A DNA stretch of 64,000 nt from Bacillus sp. SLBN-46 (GTDB taxonomy: Bacteria; Bacillota; Bacilli; Bacillales; Cytobacillaceae). The stretch is taken from assembly GCF_031453555.1 (NCBI RefSeq), contig NZ_JAVIZM010000001.1, positions 4,657,001-4,721,000 on the forward strand, read 5' to 3'. The notes beneath the pieces were generated by a model. The model was given only the letters and a program-made list of their open reading frames with translations. It had not been told where the DNA came from and did no database searches. Of the stretch, positions 32,839-41,843 are shown piece by piece. A program made the translations under genes and the position numbers. Position 1 is the first letter of the stretch; the number at the start of each line of letters is the position of its first letter.

Positions 32839-34497
32839 TTAGATCCTTTTCTTCGGGTTCACTGCATCGTTCAACTGGATTTCTAACTCATCCTGGTAAT
32901 TTGCTTTTTCTTCACCAGTCCATTCAAGATATTCTGCCATCGTATCAATCACAGCCTGTTTCCACTGCTGCACCCATTGAATATTAAAATATAATGCCCC
33001 AGTCCGGCGGATAAAAAAGTCCACAGGGGTTACGGCCATCTCTTCTTCCATGCTATACAATAGCTCCACATAAACATCCAATGGCAAACCGTATGTGTTA
33101 TTGGAATCGTAATCCTTGGCTATTTCAAATATTCGATGAATATTTGAGCCATATCGATGTATCTGCTGTAAGTACTGTTCCTTCGTAAATCCGACCGCAA
33201 TTGCGTCCTCTAAATTTTTTTCAATAAACGCTTTAAACCTACTTGATCCTCCAAAATGACCACCGGAGATAGGCATATGCTTCGTTTGGCATGGGCTAAG
33301 ACGAAGCCCACATTCCTCCTCCATCTGCTTCACTACCAAATCAACCACAGTTTCCGCCATTTTGCGGTACCCAGTCAGTTTCCCACCTGCAATCGTGACT
33401 AAACCTGAATCAGATATCCAGATTTCATCCTTACGGGAAATTTCTGAAGGGTCTTTGCCTTCCTCGTAAATTAGCGGCCTAACTCCTGCCCAGCTAGACT
33501 CAATATCCTCTTCCTTAATCTGAACAGTTGGGAACATGTAATGAATAGTCTCAATAAGATAGTTTCGGTCTTCAGATGTCACTTTCGGATGAGTCGGCTC
33601 CTTATCGAAAAATGTATCCGTAGTACCAACATACGTTTTTCCATCCCGAGGAATGGCAAACACCATTCTGCCATCGTGCGTATCAAAATAGACTGCCTGT
33701 TTCAGAGGAAACTTGGATTGATCAATGACTAAATGAACCCCTTTTGTAAGCCTCAGTTTTTTCCCAGACAGGGAATGATCTCTGTCACGAAGAATATCTA
33801 CCCAAGGTCCGGTGGCGTTAATGATTTTCTTCGCAAAAATATCATACGTATCGCCATTTAACTGATTAATCACTCTCACACCTACTGCTTTTCCGTCCCG
33901 GTAAAGCAACTCGTTTGCTTTTGTATAATTGACTGCCTTCGCACCTCTAGCCACCGCCTCCTTCAACACTTCAATCGTCAAACGGGCATCATCGGTACGG
34001 TATTCTACGTATAGCCCACCGCCCTTTAAACCATCTCGTTTGATAAGCGGTTCTTTCTCAATGGTTTGTTCAATTGACAGCATCGATCGCCGTTCCGCCT
34101 TTTTTACACCTGCTAAAAAATCATAGACTCGAAGACCAATTGAGGTACTAAACCTTCCAAACGTACCGCCTTTGTGAATCGGTAAAAGCATCCACTCTGG
34201 CGTGGTCACGTGCGGACCATTCTCGTACACAACTGCGCGTTCCTTCCCCACTTCCGCAACCATTTTTACCTCAAATTGCTTTAAATAGCGCAAGCCGCCA
34301 TGGACGAGTTTAGTCGAACGGCTGGATGTGCCAGCAGCAAAATCCTGCATTTCCACCAAAGCGGTATTCAAACCCCTTGTGACGGAATCCAAAGCAATCC
34401 CGCACCCTGTAATTCCTCCGCCAATGACGAGGACATCAACTTCTTCTGATGCCATTTCGTTTAAAACTGTTTTTCTATTTAAACTTGAGAATTTCAA
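32839..34497 (-). CDS. glpD: aerobic glycerol-3-phosphate dehydrogenase
   Basis: 552 residues. FAD-binding GxGxxG motif in VLVIGGGITGCGIALDS at residue 21, then the family's SSRSTKLVHGGLRYL, GVRPLIYE and IAGGKLTGYRKMAE. It oxidises glycerol-3-phosphate to dihydroxyacetone phosphate at the membrane and passes electrons to menaquinone. The start is TTG with AGGAGG seven bases upstream. The glpF, glpK and glpP genes usual nearby in bacilli are absent from this window. Confidence 0.96.
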   Translation of the reverse strand: MKFSSLNRKTVLNEMASEEVDVLVIGGGITGCGIALDSVTRGLNTALVEMQDFAAGTSSRSTKLVHGGLRYLKQFEVKMVAEVGKERAVVYENGPHVTTPEWMLLPIHKGGTFGRFSTSIGLRVYDFLAGVKKAERRSMLSIEQTIEKEPLIKRDGLKGGGLYVEYRTDDARLTIEVLKEAVARGAKAVNYTKANELLYRDGKAVGVRVINQLNGDTYDIFAKKIINATGPWVDILRDRDHSLSGKKLRLTKGVHLVIDQSKFPLKQAVYFDTHDGRMVFAIPRDGKTYVGTTDTFFDKEPTHPKVTSEDRNYLIETIHYMFPTVQIKEEDIESSWAGVRPLIYEEGKDPSEISRKDEIWISDSGLVTIAGGKLTGYRKMAETVVDLVVKQMEEECGLRLSPCQTKHMPISGGHFGGSSRFKAFIEKNLEDAIAVGFTKEQYLQQIHRYGSNIHRIFEIAKDYDSNNTYGLPLDVYVELLYSMEEEMAVTPVDFFIRRTGALYFNIQWVQQWKQAVIDTMAEYLEWTGEEKANYQDELEIQLNDAVNPKKRI

Positions 34498-34668
34498 TGG
34501 ATACCCTCCTATTTAGGAAAAAAACTCCCATTGTGAGACCTATTAATGCATTACCCTTTATTAAATCTATTCATTCCTACTGCCAAAGTCTCCAAGATAT
34601 TACTTTGAATTCTTTTTCTGATAAGATAATAATAAGCATAATCGAAGCCAAAATTCAGGAGGTTCCAC

Positions 34669-35139
34669 ATGTTCTTATCCTTTCCCATTTGCGCTGCCCT
34701 TTTAGGGATGTTAATTGCCCAGTTCGTAAAAATTCCGATACACTTTTTAACCTCAAGAGAATTAAAATGGAGCTTAATGTTTAGTACGGGCGGAATGCCA
34801 AGTTCCCATACAGCTACCATTATTTCTTTAACTACAGCAATTGGAATTACCTCAGGGGTTCATTCCAATGAGTTCGCTATCGCGGTAATCGTCTCACTTA
34901 TTGTGATGCATGATGCGATGGGGGTTCGAAGACATGCTGGCTACCACGCAGAAGTGTTAAATACATTATTAGCTGATTTCAATCTTCTCATCGAGACCTT
35001 AAAGAATCCAAGTCTAAAGAAAACAGAGTCCCGCGATAAGCTAAAGGAATTGCTAGGCCACCAGCCTGCAGAGGTGTTTTTCGGGGCGATTACAGGAATA
35101 ATTGTGGGGTATTTGACTTATTTGGTTTATCCGTTTTAG
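34669..35139 (+). CDS. yuiD: YuiD-like divergent PAP2 family membrane protein
   Basis: 156 residues with four or five helices. The conserved motifs are FSTGGMPSSHTATIISLTTA, MHDAMGVRRHAGYHAEVLN and the late GHQPAEVFFGAITGIIVGYL. The SSH and RRHAGxH motifs are those of the divergent PAP2 (acid phosphatase-like) family, which probably acts on a lipid phosphate. AGGAGG lies six bases upstream of the ATG. It is divergent from glpD. Confidence 0.9.
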   Translation: MFLSFPICAALLGMLIAQFVKIPIHFLTSRELKWSLMFSTGGMPSSHTATIISLTTAIGITSGVHSNEFAIAVIVSLIVMHDAMGVRRHAGYHAEVLNTLLADFNLLIETLKNPSLKKTESRDKLKELLGHQPAEVFFGAITGIIVGYLTYLVYPF

Positions 35140-35269
35140 GATGTTTTCTTAGTCATGATAAGTGCAGTCCAATTGGTTGTAATAATGTTGCAGAAGTTAA
35201 TTTTGAGGGTCGCTTAGTTTTCCTTTGCGCCCCTTTTTGTGATTCCAATTGGTTGCAGTCGTATAAAAG

Positions 35270-35968
35270 TTATTTTGTATTCTCCAAAATGTTCCGTATC
35301 TTATCCGTATAAATTTTAGCTAAACTCTTCTTCGTGTACTCAAAGTTTTTCATACTGGCTTCTTTAGGAATGTTCATGTTCACAAATTGCCTGTCTAGCT
35401 TTTCAATGATAAACCTCTCGTCTTCATCCTTCGGTGTCCCGCCCACCTGAGCTAGATCAATCCTAGTCCCATCATTAAGTTCAATTATATAGAAAAAGTC
35501 ACCCTTTGAGTGTCCGAACAAAGAGGAGCCCCCCTTCCCATACACCCCAGTCTGGATTTTCACAATATCATTGTAGCTATATTCCTTTCCTTTTGGAGTT
35601 AAAAAGGAATAATTGACGATTTTATCAGCCTTTACTACAGCGACAGGAGTGATGACCGTATATAGCAACAAAATAGTGAAAGTAATAACAGTAGCAATCA
35701 TTAATTTTCTGTACTTTTTAAAAAATGCACCGTTTCTCCACTTGTCTCTAAAATCTTTATTAAAAAGGTAAAAATATACCCCAAAAAGATAGACCTCAAA
35801 AATAATCACTAACCCTGAATAAGGTGATTTAAAAATCCAGATGATATAGTCCTTCGGTACAAACAACGCATCCTGTATGAATGCGATTAATGCAAAAATG
35901 CCTATAGACAATAAGATAATGGCAATAAATCCTAGAAAACGTAGAATGAAGGCTAGTATCTTTTTCAT
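35270..35968 (-). CDS. membrane protein of unknown function, 232 residues
   Basis: Three helices in the first 115 residues (about 8-30, 42-70 and 88-110), followed by an extracytoplasmic or cytoplasmic domain of about 115 residues containing GKEYSYNDIVKIQTGVYG and ELNDGTRIDLAQVGGTPKD. AGGAG is close upstream of the ATG. I do not recognise a named family. The upstream 130-bp gap (35140-35269) contains TCCAATTGGTTG twice (35168 and 35243), whose role is unclear. Confidence 0.7.
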   Translation of the reverse strand: MKKILAFILRFLGFIAIILLSIGIFALIAFIQDALFVPKDYIIWIFKSPYSGLVIIFEVYLFGVYFYLFNKDFRDKWRNGAFFKKYRKLMIATVITFTILLLYTVITPVAVVKADKIVNYSFLTPKGKEYSYNDIVKIQTGVYGKGGSSLFGHSKGDFFYIIELNDGTRIDLAQVGGTPKDEDERFIIEKLDRQFVNMNIPKEASMKNFEYTKKSLAKIYTDKIRNILENTK

Positions 35969-36008
35969 TACAATAGCTCCTGTACAGTTTTTTCATGTAA
36001 AATCAACA

Positions 36009-36033
36009 AAAGGAGAGTAACATTACTCTCCTT
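36009..36033 (-). terminator. terminator overlapping the 62-residue gene stop
   Basis: AAGGAGAGTAA and TTACTCTCCTT arms with a minimal loop, followed by TTTTG on the minus strand. It overlaps the last codons of the small gene. Confidence 0.7.
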
Positions 36034-36211
36034 CGTTTACGACGATTTGGTACCCCTCTTGTTGCGGACCGTCCTCATATACATCCCTTGTTACTATGTA
36101 ATAGGTTTCTCCGTTATTATCTGTAATAACCAACTCACTTGGACTTTTGTCGACTGCTGCAGCATCTAAGCTGTAATACGGTAAACCTAATGTTGACGTA
36201 TCAAATGGCAT
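36023..36211 (-). CDS. small hypothetical protein, 62 residues
   Basis: A soluble, acidic protein with strands around SELVITDNNGETYYIVTRDVYE. AGAGGG lies six bases before the ATG, and a terminator directly follows the stop. The family is not recognised. It may be a small beta-structured protein, and the compact N-terminus (PFDTSTLGLPYYSLDAAA) is unusual. Confidence 0.68.
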   Translation of the reverse strand: MPFDTSTLGLPYYSLDAAAVDKSPSELVITDNNGETYYIVTRDVYEDGPQQEGYQIVVNEGE

Positions 36212-36247
36212 GTAAATCCCTCTTTTCTTTTTTTAAAGCTTACCGTC

Positions 36248-36291
36248 TTTTTACAATAGAGGCAAGGTCTAACTAAGCTCTATTGTAAAAA
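36248..36291. repeat. 14-bp inverted repeat around the nucleotidyltransferase stop codon
   Basis: TTTTTACAATAGAG and CTCTATTGTAAAAA are perfect complements separated by 16 bases. The repeat spans the last codons of the DUF925-like gene and the downstream gap. No T run follows on the minus strand. Confidence 0.6.
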
Positions 36292-36841
36292 CTTTTATCT
36301 TGTCCCATGTAGCTTGCCAATTCTTTTTTACTACACGTTCAGCATACATTTTCATTCGCTCATTATTCTCAGTAAAAAATGGGGTTGGTCTTACCTCGAA
36401 ATGGATCACATCGTTAATTCCCCAAGGAGCAGTTAAAACGACATTGTCTTTTTCATTTAATTTAACACCCAAAGCGGTTGCGGTTTCCGGAAATTTCGAT
36501 ATCGCATCCACAGAAGAAATGTAAGGGGACATCTTATTTCTAATATGCATTCTAGCTTCATTTTTCACCGACCATGGAATGTCAGGCAGAAGCGAATCCA
36601 GTTTTCCTTCGAGCATTTTTTCATCTAACTCGTCTATAGATGTTTGGTCGAAATAAATGACATCGATATCTGGAATAGGCGTCCTTTCACTAAAGCCCTG
36701 AAGAGTATCCCATATTTTTGAACGAACAAAACCAGCACAAATCCACCAATCAGGCAAGTTCAGTGATTTTACCGATTTTAGTATCTCCATCATCCATGGA
36801 TCACTTTGTATAATCGAAATAACTCTTTGCTCATCTATCAT
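36269..36841 (-). CDS. nucleotidyltransferase family protein (DUF925/NTP_transf_6)
   Basis: 190 residues. WWICAGFVRSKIWDTLQGF and PIPDIDVIYFD with its two acidic residues fit the DUF925 family of nucleotidyltransferases, followed by RMHIRNKMSPYISSVDAI. These are soluble enzymes of unknown acceptor. The ATG is about 12 bases after AGGTGG. It follows the DUF4362-type lipoprotein gene on the same strand by about 22 bases, so co-transcription is likely. Confidence 0.82.
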   Translation of the reverse strand: MIDEQRVISIIQSDPWMMEILKSVKSLNLPDWWICAGFVRSKIWDTLQGFSERTPIPDIDVIYFDQTSIDELDEKMLEGKLDSLLPDIPWSVKNEARMHIRNKMSPYISSVDAISKFPETATALGVKLNEKDNVVLTAPWGINDVIHFEVRPTPFFTENNERMKMYAERVVKKNWQATWDKIKVFTIELS

Positions 36842-36863
36842 TTTTTAGTTGAACCACCTATTG

Positions 36864-37697
36864 TTATTCATAGGATCCTTTCACCTCTGGGAGCGATTGA
36901 TAGACATGGTTTTGTTTGAGGATGGATTTAATATCAGAAACCAGTTCCGACATTTGTTTCCCATCCTTACTCTTATCGCATTCGGACCAGGCAAAATGTC
37001 GCTGTGCATCATTAATCCAAACCGTTAGCTCATAACTAACAAATGGCTTCATATTGCATTTAGTTGATAGCTTTTTATCCTCAAGATAGTTTGAATGAAT
37101 CATGAGTTTATAGATTTGGTTCAATTCATCCTTTGAAAACTGGAAATCACTGACGCCAAATGCTTCCCCATTTTGCAAATCCTTGATCAACTCTCGGTCT
37201 TTAGTGTTGATTTTATTTTTCAAGCCCACACCATATTTTAGCTCAAAATCAAACTGGTCCTCTTGGTCTACATCATGGGAAATGGTCAATAATTCTCCTA
37301 GATTTGGGCATTCCTCTACAATATATTTCGTACTTGTAGTTAATTCTTGTTTTTGGATACTTTTACAAAGATACGTATTTACTTCTCCCTGACCGTACTG
37401 GTCTTCTCTAGTATCTCTTTTTATCGTAAACTTGGAACCATCATACGTTAAATCATAATAAATCGGGTCACCTTCTATTGTATAGCGGATGAGTCGAACT
37501 TTATCCTTCTTCCCACTGTTCATATTTTTAACAAACTGGTCTAGTCTTTTAATATTCTCAAGACCTCCATGGGTTTCCACCACTTCATTAGCAGTTGGTT
37601 TATAAGGTTTGTGAGTGGATTGCTCTTCTCTTTGACAAGCCGATAAAAGAACAAAGACGATCGTGATTAAACCCAGCCATAAAGCTTTTTTACTCAT
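36864..37697 (-). CDS. DUF4362-like lipoprotein
   Basis: 277 residues with lipobox LLSAC in the signal peptide (KKALWLGLITIVFVLLSAC). A domain with VVETHGGLENIKRLDQFVKN and VRLIRYTIEGDPIYYDLTYDG, near residues 40-100, is typical of DUF4362. It is probably lipid-anchored outside the membrane. AGAGGTG precedes the ATG. The rest of the sequence has mixed alpha/beta structure with no catalytic motif I can name. Confidence 0.82.
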   Translation of the reverse strand: MSKKALWLGLITIVFVLLSACQREEQSTHKPYKPTANEVVETHGGLENIKRLDQFVKNMNSGKKDKVRLIRYTIEGDPIYYDLTYDGSKFTIKRDTREDQYGQGEVNTYLCKSIQKQELTTSTKYIVEECPNLGELLTISHDVDQEDQFDFELKYGVGLKNKINTKDRELIKDLQNGEAFGVSDFQFSKDELNQIYKLMIHSNYLEDKKLSTKCNMKPFVSYELTVWINDAQRHFAWSECDKSKDGKQMSELVSDIKSILKQNHVYQSLPEVKGSYE

Positions 37698-37715
37698 AGC
37701 CTTTCACACCTCTTT

Positions 37716-37931
37716 TCACGAAATAGGACTTTCAACTTCCATTGCTGTGTAAAACTCTAGGAGGTGTTTGCTAGAAAGAGCTTTTTTCAATAGTTCTTCA
37801 TTGAATCCATAGATTTGCATCGTCTTGATGATCGCATCAATTCTTTCTGCCCTTGTCTTCTATAGTTGGATTCTAACTGTATTTTTAATGATCTCACAGA
37901 TTGGTGATAATTCTTTTTCCCAATTACTCAT
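37716..37931 (-). pseudogene. small gene interrupted by an in-frame TAG
   Basis: A 71-codon frame starts MSNWEKELSPICEIIKNTV, has TAG as codon 24 (37860-37862) and then continues open with KTRAERIDAIIKTMQIYGF and HLLEFYTAMEVESPIS to TGA. The start ATG overlaps the stop of the S51 peptidase gene (ATGAGTAA), a translational coupling layout. The sequence after the TAG is protein-like, so this is most likely a recently broken gene. I do not recognise the family. A sequencing error or readthrough is possible. Confidence 0.6.
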
Positions 37932-38595
37932 TTTCCCCACTCCAATTCATTTCTATCAATTTACCATTACGGATTTCATTTACCTTTCCAAAAAATTCGA
38001 TAGAATCCCCTTGGATAACAATGCCATCACCGTCGTAACAGGTGTAAATCGTGTTTCGGTTGGTTAAAGAATACTCTAATAGTCCCTCTAGACGAGGCTG
38101 CTGTACATCCCAATGTGGCATAAACTCAAAGTCTATAAGATCCAACGCATCAACAGTCTGCAAATCAACAATATTTTCGTCTATGTAGTCTGCAATTTTA
38201 ATGGTTTTCGACATGATGATGCTTCCTGCACTCAGGCCGATTAGTAGTTTACCTTTTTCCACCATGTCTTGAATGGTTGGGATTAGATTTCTTTTTTGGA
38301 GATTTTTTAAAAAATAGAAGGTGTTTCCGCCTGATAAAAAGAGACCATCACAGGCTTTCAGTTCTTCTATAATTGTCTCATCATATTCTTGATCAGCGTC
38401 AAAATATAAAAAGTCGCTAACACCTATATTCTGAAAATATTCTTTAACGAAGTTGTAGTATTTTCTTTGTGGGTCTGATTGGGAGGGTATGTATCCAATT
38501 TTAAAGGATCCTTTGCCAATTATTCCTTTGATTTTGTCCTCTAGTTGTGGATTCATATTATCTGAAAGATTGCTCAACAGCACAAGATTCCTCAT
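37924..38595 (-). CDS. S51 family peptidase (peptidase E-like)
   Basis: 223 residues from ATG 38595 (AAAGGAG upstream). The frame is open further upstream, but there it reads through the 52-bp array. GYIPSQSDPQRKYY, FLSGGNTFYFLKNLQ and the nucleophile segment LIGLSAGSIIMSKTI (Ser in GLSAGS) are the peptidase E/cyanophycinase pattern, followed by MPHWDVQQPRLEGLL. It probably cleaves Asp-X dipeptides or related bonds in the cytoplasm. It may be in an operon with the broken small gene downstream. Confidence 0.87.
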   Translation of the reverse strand: MRNLVLLSNLSDNMNPQLEDKIKGIIGKGSFKIGYIPSQSDPQRKYYNFVKEYFQNIGVSDFLYFDADQEYDETIIEELKACDGLFLSGGNTFYFLKNLQKRNLIPTIQDMVEKGKLLIGLSAGSIIMSKTIKIADYIDENIVDLQTVDALDLIDFEFMPHWDVQQPRLEGLLEYSLTNRNTIYTCYDGDGIVIQGDSIEFFGKVNEIRNGKLIEMNWSGENE

Positions 38596-38669
38596 AATTA
38601 GTTCTCCTTTTTCTATAACCGCCTGTTTTTTCGTAAGAACTTCCAATTCGACAAGAGCGGGGCGAATCC

Positions 38670-39056
38670 CTGCCTGAATGAAAGACAAAACTCTTCCCCG
38701 CATCTTGCTTTTTGTCCTTCATTCAAGCTATGAAGGACAAAACCTGGCTCTGCATCTTGCTTTTTGTCCTTCATCCACGCTATGAAAGACAAAACACCGC
38801 TCCTCACCTTGCATTTTGTCCTTCATCCAAGCTATGAAGGACAAAACCTGGCTCTGCACCATGCTTTTTGTCCTTCATCCAAGCTATGAAAGACAAATCC
38901 GGGCTCTGCTCCTTGCATTTTGTCCTTCATTCAAGCTATGAAAGACAAAACCTAACTCTGCACCACGCTTTTTGTCCTTCATCCAAGCTATGAAGGACAA
39001 AACCTGGCTCCTCACCTTGCATTTTGTCCTTCATCCACGCTATGAAAGACAAAACC
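38670..39056. repeat. tandem array B, 52-bp period, seven copies
   Basis: The core GTCCTTCAT begins at 38714, 38766, 38818, 38870, 38922, 38974 and 39026, always 52 bp apart. Each unit is TTTTGTCCTTCAT, a seven-base loop (CCAAGCT or variant), then ATGAARGACAAAA, giving a 9-13 bp hairpin. A degenerate half copy precedes at about 38677. It lies between the S51 peptidase start and the nucleotidase terminator. No coding sense. Confidence 0.92.
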
Positions 39057-39072
39057 CTTCATCGCCCCCAAA

Positions 39073-39106
39073 ACAAAAAAGCTGCCCAATCACCTCGGGA
39101 CAGCTT
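39073..39106 (-). terminator. terminator of the nucleotidase gene
   Basis: AAGCTG and CAGCTT arms with an inner pair form a hairpin followed on the minus strand by TTTTTTG, just after the nucleotidase stop. Confidence 0.7.
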
Positions 39107-39133
39107 TGCCTGCGAGGCCTACAGGCCCCCCAC

Positions 39134-41082
39134 TTATTCAGCTAAATCAATAGAATACTTCGCAAATCCACCAGCCGATGGCCCGATATACTTAATCGTT
39201 GGGAACTGGCCAAGGTATTTTTGTGCATTTGGTGAAGAATCAAACACCGGAACCACAGTACCTTTGAACTTAGCAAAGGACCAGTTTTGGTCTGCCGTTG
39301 GATTTATGGTTTTCTTTTCTTGAATATAGTTCGTGATAATTTGACGATTTTCATCAGGCGACTTTAGCACAATCTCACCCTGACTGGCTCCAGGGAAAGT
39401 CGCACTGGATGCCCGGTAGTTATTCGTTGCAACAATAAACTTTTGGTCTGCTGCAACAGGCTTCCCTTGATAGGTTAGATTAACAACTCTGCCCGTACCC
39501 GGATTAATGACATTCCCATTAGAGTCATATTTAGCCGGCTTCGTCACATCAATTTGATACTGCACACCATCAATTACATCAAAATTGAAGGATTGGAAAT
39601 TCGGATTAATCAATGGCTGCTCACCGGTCTTTGAAGGGTCAATCTGATTAAATTGACCTGCACTCATTTCCAACCATTCTTTGAGCTGAGATCCAGTTAC
39701 TAATTTCGCTTGAAGCGTATTCGGATACAAATACAAATCAGCGACATTTTTTATGGCCAAAGTCCCCGCAGGAATGTCTGTGTAATATTGCGGGCCGTTA
39801 CGGCCGCCTGCTTTAAACGGTGCCGCTGCAGAGAGAATAGGGATACCTGAATACTTACTGTAAGCTGAATCTTTTAGTTTCTCTGCCAAATATTCTGTTT
39901 GTGCATTATTCACGATTTGTACAGAAGGATCATCCTGGACCAGCGCAAAATAACTATAAATCGGAGCGGTTGTTTCTCCCACAGGCTGATTCACATACTT
40001 AATCGTTCCCTCATGTTCTGGCAAGATTGCTTGCATGAGTGGCTCGTCTGTTTCGACAATGGATTTACCCGTTGCGTCAACAATAGGCCGTACACTCGCT
40101 TTACCTTCAACCACATTCCACTTTCCACGCTGTTTCTCCAGTTGGAGGTCAATCACTCCAAGATGACTGCCAAAAGCCCCTGGCATCACAACAGGCTTTC
40201 CGTTGATCGTCCCTCTTTCAAGATTCACATTTTGAATATCCTTATAGAGTGGGCCAGGGAATACATTATGCTGATGACCGGTAAATATCGCATCAATGTC
40301 CTTAATTTCTGTTAAATAGTAACCCGCATTCTCCATTCCAGGTTGATACGGCTCCCCGCTTATTCCCATATGAGCAAGAGCGACAATAACGTCAGCCCCC
40401 TTCTTTTTCATCATCGGAACATATTTCTTTGCCGTCTCAACAATGGATTTTACCTCGACTTTTCCTTCTAAATTAGCTTTATCCCATTCCATAATCTGTG
40501 GTGGAACAAAACCAATGACCCCTACCTTAATTGTTTGCTTTTTCCCTTGTGCATCTACAAGCGTTTTATTAATAATAACGTATGGTTCAAAATAGGGTTC
40601 ATTTGTGCCTACCTTCACCACATTGGCGTTTACAAGCGGCATTTTAGCATCGTTCAGTGTTTCATTGAGATAGTCCAAACCGTAATTAAATTCGTGGTTG
40701 CCTACTGTAGTAGCATCGTAGTTCAAAAGATTAAACAAGCGGTAAACTGGATGCACCTCGCCTGCCTTTAACCCTTTTACTTTTGCTACATAATCGCCCA
40801 ATGGATTTCCTTGAATCTCGTCCCCATTATCAAACAGCATCGAATTCTTCACTTCATTTCGTGCTTGTTTGATGAGGGTAGCGGTTTTCACCAAACCGAC
40901 TTTGTCGTCTTGCTTTGTCTGATAATAATCATAATTAGCTCTAAAAAAACATGAAGATCGGTCGTTCCAAGCAAGCGCAACTGTACAGTACTCTCTGGCT
41001 TTTGTGCAAAAGCACGAGTTGGCAGCAACTGCCCAATGATGACAAGCACTGAAACTAGAATGATGTTAATTGTTTTAACCAA
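39134..41082 (-). pseudogene. secreted 5'-nucleotidase / 2',3'-cyclic phosphodiesterase, frameshifted near the 5' end
   Basis: The first 64 codons encode a signal peptide (KTINIILVSVLVIIG...FAQ) and the metal motif LLGTTDLHVF, then run out of frame. A second frame from about 40940 continues RANYDYYQTKQDDKVGLVK and holds the remaining motifs: FDNGDEIQGNPLGD, VGNHEFNYGLDYL, GFVPPQIMEW, FTGHQHN and the C-terminal 5'-nucleotidase domain to YSIDLAE. The change of frame lies in a run of seven A (40943-40949 on plus). This is the CpdB/YfkN family, which degrades extracellular nucleotides. It may be a true mutation, a phase-variable tract or a sequencing error. Length (about 650 codons) matches single-module family members. 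Confidence 0.85.
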
Positions 41083-41461
41083 TCAAGAAGCCTCCCTTAC
41101 TAAAATCATACAAACGAGGATAGTATTTGCAGTAAGTGACAAGAATATGACGTTAATTTTTTACAAAAATAAGCACTGGCAAATTCAATTTCAAACTAGT
41201 CACTGGGTTAAAAGGCATTTATAATAATGTATAATCTCTTGCCAAAAATAAGGTAAGAACAAAACCTTACATTTCAGGAGGTGATGAGTCTTGGGAAATC
41301 ACAGTAGATTACCAGGGACTCCAACAACTCATGCAAAGCCAAGTATTGGAAAGGCGATACTTTGCATGGGGCGGACACTTATTTAACAAATCGCCCAGGT
41401 AACTTTTTAATATGCGGCTTTGCACCTTATTTCTCTAAAAAAAATAAGGGGCTGGCAAACG
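41083..41461. other. 379-bp intergenic region with possible RNA structure
   Basis: It lies between the nucleotidase start and the CD3324-like start. AAGTAT and ATACTT, with outer ATGCA and TGCAT, form an imperfect hairpin at about 41331-41370. AGGAGGTGATGAG (41277-41289) looks like a ribosome binding site, and a 31-codon frame from TTG 41293 follows it, but no known product results. A weak GGTAAG/CTTACC-type pairing lies just upstream. I cannot assign it to a known riboswitch. Confidence 0.3.
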
Positions 41462-41734
41462 ATGAAATATGTAAACGCAAGCAACATTTTACCTGAAAAG
41501 CTGATTGCAGAAATTCAAAAATACGTTCAAGGGGAAACCGTTTATATTCCCAAGCCGGAGAAAACCTACCGGAAATGGGGAAGTTGTTCTGGGGCAAGAA
41601 AGTCCATTGATGAACGGAATGTCTCAATTAAACATGCTTTTACAAATGGAAAAAGCATTGATCAGTTAGCGGATGAGTATTTCTTATCCATCGAAACAAT
41701 AAAAAAAATAGTCTACTCGTATAAAAAACACTGA
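41462..41734 (+). CDS. CD3324 family small protein
   Basis: 90 residues from ATG 41462. It matches the CD3324 pattern: MKYVNASNILPEKLIAEIQKYVQGE, YIPKPEKTYRKWG with basic residues, RKSIDERNVSI and a C-terminal helix-turn-helix-like SIDQLADEYFLSIETIKKIV. The last part looks like a sigma region 4 or resolvase-type HTH, so DNA binding is plausible. AGGGG lies some 12 bases upstream. A terminator follows. Confidence 0.85.
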   Translation: MKYVNASNILPEKLIAEIQKYVQGETVYIPKPEKTYRKWGSCSGARKSIDERNVSIKHAFTNGKSIDQLADEYFLSIETIKKIVYSYKKH

Positions 41735-41757
41735 TGGCTTGGTCCATCAGTGTTTTC
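41727..41757 (+). terminator. terminator of the CD3324-like gene
   Basis: ACACTGATGG and CCATCAGTGT arms form a ten-pair stem around a short loop, followed by TTTT. Confidence 0.85.
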
Positions 41758-41843
41758 GTATGTATAGTTTGTTTCTAAGTCATCTTCTACATTTTATTTA
41801 TGGGTTGCTTTTTATAAAATAAAGTAGAACGAGGTGAAGAACA

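Noticed and set aside
38613..38807. 64-residue minus-strand frame over array B
   Set aside because: It is a translation of the tandem repeat and lacks a ribosome binding site; a 52-bp period cannot encode a regular protein repeat in one frame.
38670..39056. Possible CRISPR array
   Set aside because: The 52-bp units are contiguous near-identical copies with no unique spacers, and no cas genes are in the window.
39899..40315. 138-residue frame on the plus strand inside the nucleotidase
   Set aside because: Antisense shadow of the conserved nucleotidase domain; no ribosome binding site.
40930..40960. Programmed frameshift in the nucleotidase
   Set aside because: A homopolymer alone, with no evident downstream pseudoknot or upstream ribosome-binding-like stimulator, is not enough; a mutation or sequencing error is simpler.
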